Source of the DNA: Alligator mississippiensis
Lineage: Eukaryota > Chordata > Crocodylia > Alligatoridae
Length of the DNA stretch: 64,000 nt
Assembly: GCF_030867095.1 (NCBI RefSeq)
Contig: NC_081828.1
Coordinates: 218,829,978-218,893,977, forward strand
Direction of reading: 5' to 3'
Both the position numbers and the translations under genes were made by a program. The notes under the pieces are model-generated. The model worked only from the letters and a program-made list of their open reading frames with translations. It searched no databases and was not told the DNA's origin. Of this stretch, positions 12,091 to 23,480 are shown in pieces (position 1 is the stretch's first letter; each line of letters begins with the position of its first letter).

Positions 12091-13117
12091 TTCATATTTG
12101 GAAGGGACCTAAGCAGATCATCAAGTCTGACCCTTTGCCATGGGCAGGAAAAGATGCTGGGGTCAAACAACCCCAGAAGGGTGGTTGTCTAGCCTCCTTT
12201 TGAAGACCCCCAGGGTAGGGGAAAGCATCACTTTCCTTGGAAGTTGGTTCCAGCTGCTAGGCACCCTGACTGTGAAGTAGTGCCTCCTGGTGTCTAGCCT
12301 GAATCTACTCTCGGTCAACTTATGGCCGTTGTTCCTTGTTACCCCCAGTAGTGCTCAGGGGAACAGGGACTCTCCCATTGCCTGCTGGTCCCCCTTGGCA
12401 AGTTTATAGGTGGCCACCAGATCCCCTCTTGGCCTTCTTTTGTGGAGGCTGAACAGGTTCAGATCCTGTAGCCTCTCCTCATAGGGTCTGCCTTGCTGCC
12501 CCCTGACCATGCGGGTGGCCTCCTCTGGACTTTCTTGATGCTATCCACATCCCTCCTGAAGTGCAGCACCCAGAACTGGACACAGTACAACAACTGCGGC
12601 CTGTACAATGTTGCATAGAGGGGGAGGATCATCTCATTGGAACTGCTCGTGATGCATCTATGGATGCATGACAAGGTGCGGTTAGCCTTCCTGACTGCAC
12701 CCGCACATGGGTGGCCCATGTTCATCTTGGAATCAATAGCATTTCCAAGATGCTTTTCTGCCTCTGTGCTGGCAAGGAGTTCCCCAGCCTGTAGGTCTGC
12801 TGCTGGTTCTTCCTCCCCAGGTGCAACACTTTGCACTTGTCAGTGTTGAAACCCATCCTGTTCTCATCCACCCACCTCTGTAACCTGTCCAGATCTAGTT
12901 GTAGTCTGTCCCTCTATTCTAGCATGCTCACTTCTCCCTACATCTTAGTGTCATCTGCAAACTTGAACAGGGTGCTTTTCACCCCTTGTCCAAGTCACCA
13001 ATCAAGATGTTAAACAGTGCCAGCCCAAGAACCGAGCCCTGGGGAACCCCACTGCCCAGATCCACCACTACTCTCTGAGTATGGCCCTCCAGCCAATTTG
13101 TGACCCATCTGACTATG

Positions 13118-14684
13118 CATAGATTCATAGATGTTAGGGTCGGAAGGGACCTCAATAGATCATCGAGTCCGATCCCCTGCATAAGCAGGAAAGAGTGCTG
13201 GGTCTAGATGACCCCAGCTAGATACTCGTCTAACCTCCTCTTGAAGACCCCCAGGGTAGGGGAGAGCACCACCTCCCTTGGGAGCCCGTTCCAGACCTTG
13301 GCCACTCGAACTGTGAAGAAGATCTTCCTAATGTCCAATCTAAATCTGCTCTCTGCTAGCTTGTGGCCATTGTTTCTTGTAACCCCCGGGGGAGCCTTGG
13401 TGAATAAATCCTCACCAATTCCCTTCTGTGCCCCCATGATGAACTTATAGGCAGCCACAAGATCGCTTCTCAACCTTCTCTTGCGGAGGCTGAAAAGGTC
13501 CAGTTTCTCTAGTCTCTCCTTGTAGGGCTTGGTCTGCAGGCCCTTGACCATACGAGTTGCCTTTCGCTGTACCCTCTCCAGGTTATCCGCATCCTTCTTG
13601 AAGTGTGGCGCCCAGAATTGCACGCAGTACTCCAACTGCGGTCTGACCAGCGCCCGATAGAGGGGAAGTATCACCTCCCTGGACCTATTCGTCATGCATC
13701 TGCTGATGCACGATAAAGTGCCATTGGCTTTTCTGATGGCTTCGTCACACTGCCGGCTCATGTTCATCTTAGAGTCCACTAGGACTCTGAGATCCCTTTC
13801 CGCTTCCGTGCCACCTAGTAGGTCATTTCCTAGGCTGTGGGTGTGCTGGACACTTTTCCCCCCTAGGTGCAGCACTTTGCATTTCTCCTTGTTGAACTAC
13901 ATTCTGTTGTTTTCTGCCCACTTGTCCAACCTATCCAGGTCTGCCTGCAGCTGTTCCCTGCCTTCCGGTGTGTCCACTTCTCCCCATAGCTTTGTGTCAT
14001 CTGCAAACTTGGACAGAGTACATTTCACTCCCTCGTCCAAGTCACTGATGAAGACATTAAAGAGTATCGGTCCAAGGACCGAGCCCTGCAGGACCCCACT
14101 GCCCACACCCTTCCAGGTCGAGACTGACCCATCCACCACGACTCTCTGGGTGCGACCCTCCAGCCAATTCGCCACCCACTGGACTGTGTAGTCATCCAAG
14201 TCACAGCCTCTTAACTTGTTCACCAGTATGGGGTGGGATACCGTATCGAAGGCCTTCCTGAAGTCTAAGTATATGACATCCACCCCTCCTCCTGTGTCCA
14301 GGCGTTTCGTAACCTGGTCATAAAAAGAGACTAGATTGGTCAGGCGCGATCTGCCTGCCATGAACCCGTGCTGGTTTCCCCTCAGCATAATTTGTCCTGC
14401 CGGGCTCTCACAAATGTGAGCCTTGATAATTTTTTCAAAGACTTTGCCAAGGATGGAGGTGAGACTGACTGGTCTATAGTTGCCCGGGTCCTCCTTCCTT
14501 CCCTTTTTGAAAATGGGGACCACGTTGGCCCTTTTCCAGTCCTCCGGGACTTGGCCCATGTGCCACGAGCGTTCAAATATTCCCGCCAGTGGCTCTGTAA
14601 TGATGTCAGCCAGTGCCTTCAGCACCCTCGGATGGAGCTCATCTGGGCCTGCCGACTTAAAGGCATCCAGTTCTTCCAAGTGTA
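13118..14684 (-). mobile_element. Young CR1 LINE inserted in the older CR1
   Basis: This 5'-truncated CR1 covers the fingers, palm with FADDTKLWG, thumb and 3' end with the short CATAGATTCATAGATG-type tail. Its ORF2 part is almost intact: one frame from 14679 is broken by a single TAG at 13897-13899, where other copies have CAG for Gln, and is open again to 13204. GACTATG stands on both sides (13111-13117 and 14685-14691), probably a 7-bp target duplication. Low divergence from the 18.3, 25.6 and 54.6 kb copies marks it as recent. Confidence 0.88.
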
Positions 14685-15021
14685 GACTATGTAGATGTTG
14701 ACACCACAGTCATCTAATTTTTTAATGAGGATGGGTGAGAAACAGTGTCAAAGGCCTTTTCAAAGTCCAGAAAGATTATGTCCACTGTGACACATGCATC
14801 CAAGGCTTCTGTGACCTGGTCATAGAAGGAAACCAGGTTGTTCTGGCAGGATCAGCCTCTAATGAACCCATATTGATTGCCCCTGAGCATAATCTCCTCT
14901 ACTGGTCCCTTGCAGATGTGTTCCTGGATAATTTTCTCAAAGAGCTTTCCTAGACTGAGGTAAGACTAATGGGCCTATAGATTCCAGGGTCCTCCTTCCT
15001 CCCTTTTTTGAAAATGGGGAC

Positions 15022-16517
15022 TGTCACAGTGGAGGTCCTTCAGGAGGGCCGTGGTCTCCTTATGGTCCCCTCACCGTGCCAAGTCAGCCCAAGGGCACCC
15101 TCAAATTCTCGTCTGCCACGTCTTTGATGTTGAAGTAAAGTTGGGAGGCTGCCTACAGCTCCCTGGGCACGGTTAGCTGGGACCTCTGTTCCCGTGTGTT
15201 CCCGGACCCCCTGGGGGTCTCCCGGTATGATGGGTGCTTCCCAGGCACCCTAGCCTTATGGGCTATGCGTGGCTCCTACCAACCCCTAATACCACGCCCC
15301 AAGCCTCGCTGATGTGATAGACGCTGGTATGTCTCTCTATATGTACACGGCCCGTCTCTTGGGTCGTCTCTTCTGGGCTGCCCTCTCTTGGGCTCTCCAA
15401 GCCCACTCGGGGCCTCCCTGTAACGTTGCCCCTCTCTGGGGCCTTCTCTGTAGTGTAGCCCCCTGTCTGGGGCCTTTACAATAGTGCCCCCCTCCTGGGG
15501 CTTTCCTTGTAATGTCGCCCGAACTTGGGCTTCTAAAATATAGTCCCCCCCATCTGGGGCTCTCTGCGCCCACTCTGACTCTGGGACTTCTTCGGCAATG
15601 CCCCCTGACTCTTGGGCCCACTGTGACCCCCTTCTCCCAGGGCTCACCATGCCACTACCCCCTCTCACTGGGGCAATCATAGCACTGCACCCTGCTCCGG
15701 GGTTTATCACAGCACTCGCCCTTCTTCAGAGGCTCACCGTGCCCGTGCTGGGCTTCCTAATAATATCGCCCCCTCTCTAGGGCTTGTTGTGCCCCTACTG
15801 GGCTTCCTCATAACACTGCCCCCTCTCTGGGGCTTGCTGTGCCCGTCCTGGGCTTCCTAATAATATGGCCCCCTCTCTGGGGCTCGTCGTGCCCACATTG
15901 GGGCATCTCAAAGCTGCTCCTCTCTGGGGCTGGGGTCTATGTTCCCCGCCCGCAACCCACTGGTTGCGATCCTCACTGCAAGCTGTGCCTTCACTGGCAC
16001 CGGGGTTCCCATACCACTGGGGTTCCCCCTTAGAATACTGCGCCCTCACTCAGGCGCTGGGGCCCCCACCCCTCTGGGGGTCCCTATGAGGCCTCCTCCA
16101 AACCCTATAGCCTCACCCAAACCACTGGTGTAACATCAAAGCCTGAACATAAACTCAAGCCTCCTGGCTGTAACTTAAACATAAAGCCTCCTGGCTAAAC
16201 CATGGTGCTCAAACCTCTCAGAGCTGCCATCCTTCTCTCAGCTAGAGCGGTTCTTGCATTGCTTGCCTCCTAGCTCCAGGAGCTCCTGCCCCTCTGGCTG
16301 CTGGCAGGGAACTGCCAGCCTGGCCTCAGCCCTGGGCTTTATAAGGGCCAGGCCCTGCCTCCTACAGGCAGCTGGCTCTCCTTAGCTGCCCCAGCAACCT
16401 GCAGCTGTGCTCGTTACCCTGGCAACCCTCATCTGGGCTCGTTAGGTCCTGCCAGGGCTCTCTCTCTCCCTGGCAGTTTCTACTCCCTAGGAGCAGGCAT
16501 TGAGGTGCTCTGCGACA
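15022..16517 (+). mobile_element. Solo LTR (about 1.5 kb) inserted in CR1
   Basis: The element starts TGTCACAG and ends CTGCGACA (TG...CA with short inverted ends) and is flanked by the 5-bp duplication GGGAC (15017-15021 and 16518-16522). CR1 sequence is continuous across the insertion. The left 1.1 kb is GC-rich and internally repetitive (GGGCTTCCTAATAATAT followed by CCCCCTCTCTGGGGCT, several diverged copies). A TATA-like TTTATAA lies at 16338-16344, which sets the orientation. No internal retroviral or gypsy genes are present. Related copies lie at 54952-55198 and, inverted, at 58181-59386. The class is unresolved between endogenous-retrovirus-like and Ty3/gypsy-like. Confidence 0.85.
16338..16344 (+). 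promoter_or_regulatory. TATA-like box of the solo LTR
   Basis: TTTATAA in a GC-rich setting, about 175 nt before the LTR end. The partial LTR at 55 kb also has TTTATAA at the matching place, so the box is conserved in the family. Confidence 0.5.
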
Positions 16518-17520
16518 GGGACCATATTGGCCCTTTTCCAGGTCTCTGGCACCACACCAGAGCACCACAAGTGCTCATAAAGCTGCTCCAGGGGTCCTGC
16601 AATGACCTCTGCCAATTCCCTCAGCATTCTGGGGTGGAGATCATCAGGACCTGCTGATTTGAGCAAGTGTAGTCCCTCCAGAAGTTCCCTGACTAGTTCC
16701 TCACTGATGCTGGGCCTGACTGTGCCTCCCCTGGGTCTGTCTGGAATCCTGGTGGGGGGATGTCCCTGTCCCTGCTCAGAAAAATGGAAACAAAAAATAT
16801 GTTATAGAGATTAGCTTTGCCATCTGGTGCTGCCACCAGATTACCAAGCATGTCCTGCAGAGGCCCCACATTTCCTTGTACCTTCTTTTTACCCCCTATG
16901 TATTTAAAAAAGGACTTCTTCTAATCTTTTATCCAGGTCACTAGTCTCAGTTTCATCTCCATCTTAGCCTTCATAACAGCCCTTCTACAATCTTGAGCAA
17001 TGGAGGTATAATTCTCCTTGATGATGGCCCCTCCCTTCCATTGGGTGTACACCTCCTTTTTGGCTTTGAGACATTCCAGGATGCTTTTGGTGAGCCATGG
17101 GGGCTTTTGAGTACTCTTGCCCTGTTTGATCCACATTGGGATTGTCACCCTTTGGGCTTGGAGGATCATCTCCGTAAGGAACGACCATTCTTCTTTGACT
17201 TCCAACTCCCCTCTCCTCCCCTCTGGGACCTCATTGCCCCCTCGACTAGTCTCCTTACCTCATGGAAGTCCACAGTCCTGAAGTCTAGGGCTGCTGCCTT
17301 GCTGCAGGCCTTTGACACCTTGTGGTGAATGGTAAATTCCAGTAGGTGATGATCGCTATTGCCCAGGTGGTTGAACACCCACAGTCCCCTCACCAGGTCA
17401 TTGCCTGTGACCAGGACCAGGTCTAACAAGGCATTTCCTCTGGTGGGACTGCGCACTTCCTGGGTTAGATGGAGGTCCTGTAACTCATCTAGAAACCTAC
17501 ATGAGCATATAAAACCAGGT

Positions 17521-18062
17521 ACACCATCCTCCCATTCTACTTGGCCTTAGTGAGGCTGCAGCTGGAGTACTGTGACCAGTGCTGGGCCTCCCACTGCAGA
17601 AGGGCTATGGATATGCTTGAAAGAGTCCAGAGGAGAGCCACCCACATGATGAAAGGCCAAGAGAGCAAGCTTTTTGAGGAGAGGCTGAGGGACATGGGAC
17701 TCTTCAGCCTGGCGAAGAGAAGTCTCAGGGGGACTTGGTGGCAGCCTAGAAATTTCTAAGGGGGCTACCCCCCAAATCTGGGAGAACAGTTGGTCACCAG
17801 TGCTTGCCAAGTGATAACAAAGTCTAATGGCCGCACATTTATGGAAGGGCAATTGAGACTGAACATGAGGAAAAATCTTCTTCACTGTCTGAATGTCCAG
17901 GGTATGGAACAGACTCCCTTCAGGACTACTCTGTAGTCATTCAAAAGGCATTTGGATACTTATCTTGCTGGGGTCATTTGACCCCAGGAGACTCCCTGCC
18001 CAGGGGCCAGACACAAAGTTCTTGCGAGGTCCCTTCCAGCACCTAATGTCTATGAAATCTAG
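17521..18062 (+). mobile_element. CR1 LINE 3' fragment
   Basis: The + strand reads [21 protein letters not shown] and FKRHLDTYLAGVI, the end of CR1 ORF2, then the 3' end with TCTATGAAATCT. It lies tail-out against the - strand CR1 on its left, forming an inverted junction at about 17520. Confidence 0.85.
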
Positions 18063-18330
18063 GCATCCAAGGGAGAGGCCCAGGACACCCCGTGCAGAGG
18101 AAGGGAACCCTCACCCCCACTCCTACCCCCATCCCTATTTATCTGACAAGAGGAGGAAATGCTTCCTGACCCCAACACAGCACTGGTGTGACCCTGTGGG
18201 GGGAGAGGGCAGACACTGGAGGCAGGAACAGCAGTACAACTTGGTTCATACCCCCTGCCAGGCTGCACCAACACCCAACACTTATGAAGAAGGGGATAGA
18301 AGAAGGCAGACACCCATAGCATCAAGAAAG

Positions 18331-19042
18331 GAAAGATTTGTGGCACAGAGGTGGAAAGGGATCTTGGAGTCCTAGTGGACTCCAAGATGAACATGAGCCG
18401 GCAGTGTGATGAAGCCATCAGAAAAGCCAATGGCACTTTATCGTGCATCAGCAGATGCATGACAAATAGGTCCAAGGAGGTGATACTTCCCCTCTATCGG
18501 GCGCTGGTCAGACCGCAGTTGGAGTACTGCGTGCAATTCTGGGCGCCACACCTCAAGAAGGATGCGGATAACCTGGAGAGGGTACAGCGAAGGGCAACTC
18601 GTACGGTCAAGGGCCTGCAGACCAAGCCCTACGAGGAGAGACTAGAGAAACTGGACCTTTTCAGCCTCCGCAAGAGAAGGTTGAGAGGCGACCTTGTAGC
18701 TGCCTATAAGTTCATCACGGGGGCACAGAAGGGAATTGGTGAGGATTTACTCACCAAGGCGCCCCCGGGGGTTACAAGAAACAATGGCCACAAGCTAGCA
18801 GAGAGCAGATTTAGACTGGACAGTAGGAAGAACTTCTTCACAGTTCGAGTGGCCAAGGTCTGGAACGGGCTCCCAAGGGAGGTGGTGCTCTCCCCTACCC
18901 TGGGGGTCTTCAAGAGGAGGTTAGACGAGTATCTAGCTGGGGTCATCTAGACCCGGCACTCCTTCCTGCTTATGCAGGGGGTCGGACTTGATGATCTATT
19001 GAGGTCCCTTCCGACCCTAACATCTATGAATCTATGAATCTA
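18331..19042 (+). mobile_element. Young CR1 LINE 3' end
   Basis: One frame (18351-18950) is open through the thumb and C-terminus of ORF2 ([29 protein letters not shown], then the stop), followed by the 3' end and a short ATCTATGAATCTATGAATCT tail. It is 5'-truncated. The preceding 18063-18330 is unassigned. Confidence 0.9.
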
Positions 19043-20764
19043 TTTCTTTCCTGGCCCCATATGGTGACCAGCAAAGTCCAAAGGCCTGGGATAACTGTAC
19101 TCTCTCCACTAGATAAGCGCTTGCAACCTGATAGGTCAGCTTCAATTATTTCTTGATGGTTGTGAGGGTGCTCAGTCCTTATTACATTCTGCATCTGAGA
19201 TATATGTGGACAATTTAATAAAAGAACATACTTTCAAAGAGCAACCTCAGTTCTGGCCTTTTTAGAGAGCACTTGAATAATATTCCTGACATTCACTGTA
19301 GCACTGTCAGGCCTAGGCCCTTCAGAACCACAGCAACAGCCTCTGCTCTTTGATTACAAGACAAACCACTGTGCAGGCTGCACTGGAGCTTTTTCCTTCC
19401 TGAGCAGAGCCACGTTAACACATAGGCAAACTAAGCATGTGTCTTGGGCTCTTAGCTCTAGGGTGCCTGATTCTTCCCTCCATGAGGGCAGCACAAATAG
19501 CCCTGTCCAACTGCCTTTCCTTCCCTTCCTGTCTGCCAGGGTCACAGAAGGGCTCAGCCCAACCAGCATGTACTTTCCAGGTGGGGTGCTGCTGCTGCCA
19601 CCCAAGGGTCCTACATGCCTTTCCCAGTGTCCAGCTAACTCTGGGCACTAGGGAGGGAGAGGGATGGTGGGGAAGGCACTGCAGTTGGCTGGGAGCATGG
19701 AGTCTGCACCCAGGTGGGTGGTGGGAGTTTGGAGCTCCGGGGGGCAGGGTGTGGGTGAGAGGGAGATGGGGAGTTTTTAAGGGGACCCTCCTAAGCACTG
19801 CCCCCATGGCAAACAGCTGCTGCTACCAGCAAAGCTAGCCCTCATGTTCTAAACAGGCTTGTTGGCTTAGAAATGGTATTTAAAGGCCTGCTTTTTGGGA
19901 ATTGGCTTATAGGTATAGATATATGCATTATAAGGTGTCAAGATGGGCAGCAGGGGTTTCATTGGATTTGTAAAAAGCCTGGGTCTCTCACACAGAGTTC
20001 TATATAGCCCTGAAAGCAGATGGGCTGTCAGGAAGAACAAGGTGAACAGATGGACACCGCCTGAGAACTGAGGGAGACATGCCAAAACACAAGATCACAG
20101 CCTTCAAGGCAGACAGGTTGTCTAACACAAAAAGGCCACATAGCCTTGGAACCCAGGAAGTACGTGCCAAACTCTCCCATAACATGAGATAAGTGACACC
20201 AGCAAGAAGGCCCAAGAGCAGCAGGGTGGCCTGAGTCCTGTTTTGGGGGGAACAGACCAAATTAAGAAAAAGCCCAGAAAGCTACTTGGATGTGTGACCA
20301 CAGAGAGAAAGCCAACCAGAGATAGCCGTGGATGAAGAGTCATCAGGAGTCATCAAGAGAGAAGAAGAATACAAAATCAGAAACTTGAGAATAACAAAGT
20401 GTCCCTCCCTTTTTCCTGTCCCTTCCTATCCCTCCTTGCTGTCCCTCCCTGTTTCTCCTTGTCCCTCCCTGTCCCTCCTTCGCTTATTTAAGAGGTGTCC
20501 CCATTCCACGGGAAGAGTCTCTGAGGCCACCATGACCAACAGCATAATAGCAGCCCACCTCATGCACCCTACTGGAGGGGATGTGTGGGCCTTGGCATCC
20601 CACCTCCAACAGAGTGGAGCCTGCATCCTGACCAGATGAACTTCGACTTCATTTTTTTTTACTTCTTTAGACCTTTATTAGAAAAAAATAAAAAAGCAAA
20701 AGATGAATGTGCCAAAATACCCCCACACCTCCAACCTACTCTCCATCCCCAGACTGAGTTAGAC
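19043..20764. other. Intergenic, nothing firm; polypyrimidine tract at 20400-20482
   Basis: No coding gene is supported. At 20400-20482 there is a run of imperfect TCCCTCCCTGT units on the + strand, a purine tract on the other strand. The open frames here overlap on both strands and have no recognisable domains. Confidence 0.4.
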
Positions 20765-21103
20765 CACAGTTGGCAGGCACTGGTCATACTGCAGTTGGAA
20801 TACTGTGTGCAGTTTTGGGCACCACACTTCAAGAGGGATGTGGATAACCTGGAGAGGGTCCAGAGAAGGGCCACTCATATGGTTAAGGGCTTGCAGGCCA
20901 AGCCCTATAAGGAAAGACTGGGGCACCTGGACCTCTTCAGCCTCCTCTGCTGCTCTCCCCTACCCTGGGGGTCTTCAAGAGGAGGTTAATTAAGTATCTA
21001 GCTGGGGTCATCTGAACCCAGCACTCTTTCCTGCCTATGCAGGGGGTCAGACTTGATGATCTATTGAGGTCCCTTCCTACCCTAGCATCTATGAATCTAT
21101 GAG
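20765..21103 (+). mobile_element. CR1 LINE 3' end with internal deletion
   Basis: Thumb text ([28 protein letters not shown]) runs to about 20943. It then jumps to the final part of ORF2 and the 3' tail, losing about 200 bp. It ends in ATCTATGAATCTATGAG. Confidence 0.85.
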
Positions 21104-21298
21104 TATGAAACTCTTGTCAAAACAAAAACTCAGCTCCCAAGAGATCAAGGCCTTGTTCATGCAACACCCTTCATGGAGTTACACATTTAGGACTATTCAT
21201 CTTCCACCACTCAGTAGCTCAGTGTGTCAAAATCTCATGTATATTTTAGTACAGTTATAGATCCATGGAGAAGGGAAGCTGCAAGGGAGCTCCAGAGT

Positions 21299-22680
21299 TC
21301 ATAGATTCATAGATGTTAGGGTCAGAAGGGACCTCAATAGATCATAGAATCTTAGAATCATAGAACTGGGTCAGAAGGGACCTTGTAGATCTTCTAGTCC
21401 GACCCCCTGCCTGGGCAGGAGGAAAACTGGGCTCAAATGACTCCAGCCAGGTAGGCACTGAGCCACTTCTTAAAGACTCCCAGGGTAGGAGCCAGCACCA
21501 CTTCCCTTGCAAGTCGGTTCCAGATCCTAGCCACCCTGACTGTGAAGTAGTTCCTATGGATTCCTAATCTAAACTTACTCTCCAACAACTTGTGGCCGTT
21601 ATTCCTTGTTATCCCGGGGGGTGCTAGGGGAAACAAGGTCTCCCCCAAACCCTTCTGGTCCCCCCAGTGAGTTTATAGACAGTCACCAGGTCCCCCCTCA
21701 GACTTCTCTTGTGAAGGCTGAACAGATTCAGGTCCCATAGCCTCTCATTGTAGGGTCTGCCCTGCTGTCCCCAGATCATGTGGGTGGCCTCCTCTGGACC
21801 CTCTCAATGTTGTCCACATCCTTCTTGAAGTGGGGTGCCCAAAACTGGACACAGTACTCCAGCTGCAGCCTGACCAGTGTCGCGTAGAGGGGGAGGATCA
21901 CCTCCTTGGCCCTACTTGAGATGCACCTGTGGATGCATGATAGGGTTCGGTTAGCCCTGCCGACCGTGACCTCGCACTGTCAGCCCATATTCATCTTGGA
22001 GTCAATGATGACTCCAAGGTCCCTTTCTGCCTCTGTGCTCTCAAGAAGTGTGTTTCCCATCTTATAAGTATGCTGCTGGTTACTACTGCCCAAGTGCAGC
22101 ACCCTGCACTTGTCCGTATAGAAATGCATCCTGTTTTTGTTAGCCCACCCCTGCAACCTATCCAGGTTTTTCTGCGGTCTTTCCCTCTTTACTAGCGTGC
22201 CCACCTCATCCCAAATTTTGGTATCATCAGCAAATTTGAACAGGTTGCTTTTCACCCCATTGTCCAAATCACTGATAAAGAAGTTGAACAGTGTGGGCCC
22301 AAGGACCGAGCCCTGGGGGACTCTGCTGCCCACTTTCCCCCAGGTTGAATATGACCCATCCACCACCACCCTCTGAGTATGACCCTTCAGCCAATTCGCA
22401 ATCCATCTGACCGTGTAGGCATTGATGCCACAGTCGCCTAGTTTTTTTAATGAGGATGGGGTGGGAGACAGTGTCAAAGGCCTTGCTGAAGTCCAGAAAG
22501 ACTACATCCACGGCGACACCTGCATCCAATGCTTTTGTGACCTGATCATAAAAGTCAATCAGGTTGGTCTGACAGGATCTGCCCCTAATGGGACTGTGCT
22601 GGTTGCCCTTGAGCATCATCCCTGATGCTGGCCCATCACAGATGTGCTCCTTGATGATCTTCTCAAAGATATCATAGACA
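21299..22680 (-). mobile_element. CR1 LINE, with a second CR1 tail nested at its 3' end
   Basis: On the - strand, 21346-22680 covers CR1 palm, catalytic box (FADDTKIWD), thumb and 3' end. Its 5' side stops at about 22680 where gypsy-type sequence begins. A 45-bp piece of another CR1 3' end (21299-21345) adjoins it in the same orientation. Confidence 0.85.
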
Positions 22681-23480
22681 TATTCATGCAGTTGACAAAG
22701 GACATGTTTAATGAAATATAAGACACAAACAGCAGAACAAACAACAAATACTGGTTGGTGAAATATACAAGGCACAAAATGTCAAATAACAAGGAAAACA
22801 GGGGCTAGGTACCTGGAGAGGGAAAAAGCACATAATGACCTCTTCCCACTACAACAAGAACTTCCAGTTACTTCATTCATCCCAGCTAGGACTTAAACTC
22901 AGATCTTGCACGTGGCAGGTTGAAACACTGCCATTCAGCAACCAGAGCTAATACTAGGCAAAGCTGGTAGGGGTCTTGACCTTCCAAGAGCCCCAGTCTC
23001 ATGTCAAGCTGCCTGGCTTCCTACTGGAGGACCTGGAAGCACAGCTGGGAACCACTCATGTCCCTGCTCAGATCCTTGCTGGAGCTGTGGAGCGTCTTCT
23101 GTTGGCCACAGACTCTCATAGGGGATCCTGGAGCCCATTGGGGAGCCTCTCCTGCCAGCCACATGCCATGCTGCTGAGGGTCCAACTGCTGCCTGCAGGT
23201 CCCACTCCTTCAGGTGCTTCTGGAGCAACTGCTCCTGCTCTGCTGGATCAGCTCTTGCCAGGTCTTTGAAGCTTCTTCCTTGTGGTCCTTCAATGGTCTC
23301 CCCTGAGTCAGCAATGCTGTCCCTTTTATCCCCCTCCAGATGACCTAAGGGGCCAATCACAGAACATGGAGAGTGAGTCTCTCAGGCCTGAATGATCAGG
23401 AAAGGGAATCCCAAGCCCTCCAATCATCTTTTGCCCTTTCAAAACCCCTGGGCTAAGTCACTGCCAGGTAGCCTGTCACA
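22681..23480 (-). mobile_element. LTR of a Ty3/gypsy retrotransposon (3' LTR)
   Basis: On the - strand the LTR begins TGTGACAGG at 23480, directly after the purine tract GCGAGGGAGGA that would prime plus-strand synthesis. A TATA-like GATAAAAGGG lies at 23321-23330, and an ATTAAA near 22710 could be its poly(A) signal. The far end, near 22681, is uncertain because no clear CA end was found. A tRNA-like stretch lies inside it. Confidence 0.65.
22872..22958 (-). repeat. tRNA-like segment, possible SINE head
   Basis: On the - strand, TAGCTCTGGTTGCTGAATGG (22932-22951) resembles a tRNA A box and AGTTTAAGTCC (22889-22899) matches the B-box consensus at 9 of 11 positions, with ordinary spacing. It is probably a decayed tRNA-derived SINE, not a working tRNA gene; no acceptor-stem pairing was confirmed. 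Confidence 0.35.

Larger units (their letters stand above)
12091..17520 (-). mobile_element. Older CR1 LINE, split by a younger CR1 and a solo LTR
   Basis: The CR1 text runs on the - strand in three blocks: 12091-13117 (3' end and thumb), 14685-15021 (palm and fingers) and 16518-17520 (fingers back to the end of the endonuclease, with HLGNSDHHLLEFTIHHKV near 17330). Joining the blocks gives continuous CR1 order, so two later insertions, at 13118 and 15022, explain the gaps. Many stops are present. Confidence 0.85.

Noticed and set aside
15276..16130. Open frames in the LTR U3 (Gly/Arg/Pro-rich)
   Set aside because: They follow from the GC-rich minisatellite structure and are open on both strands; no viral-type domain.
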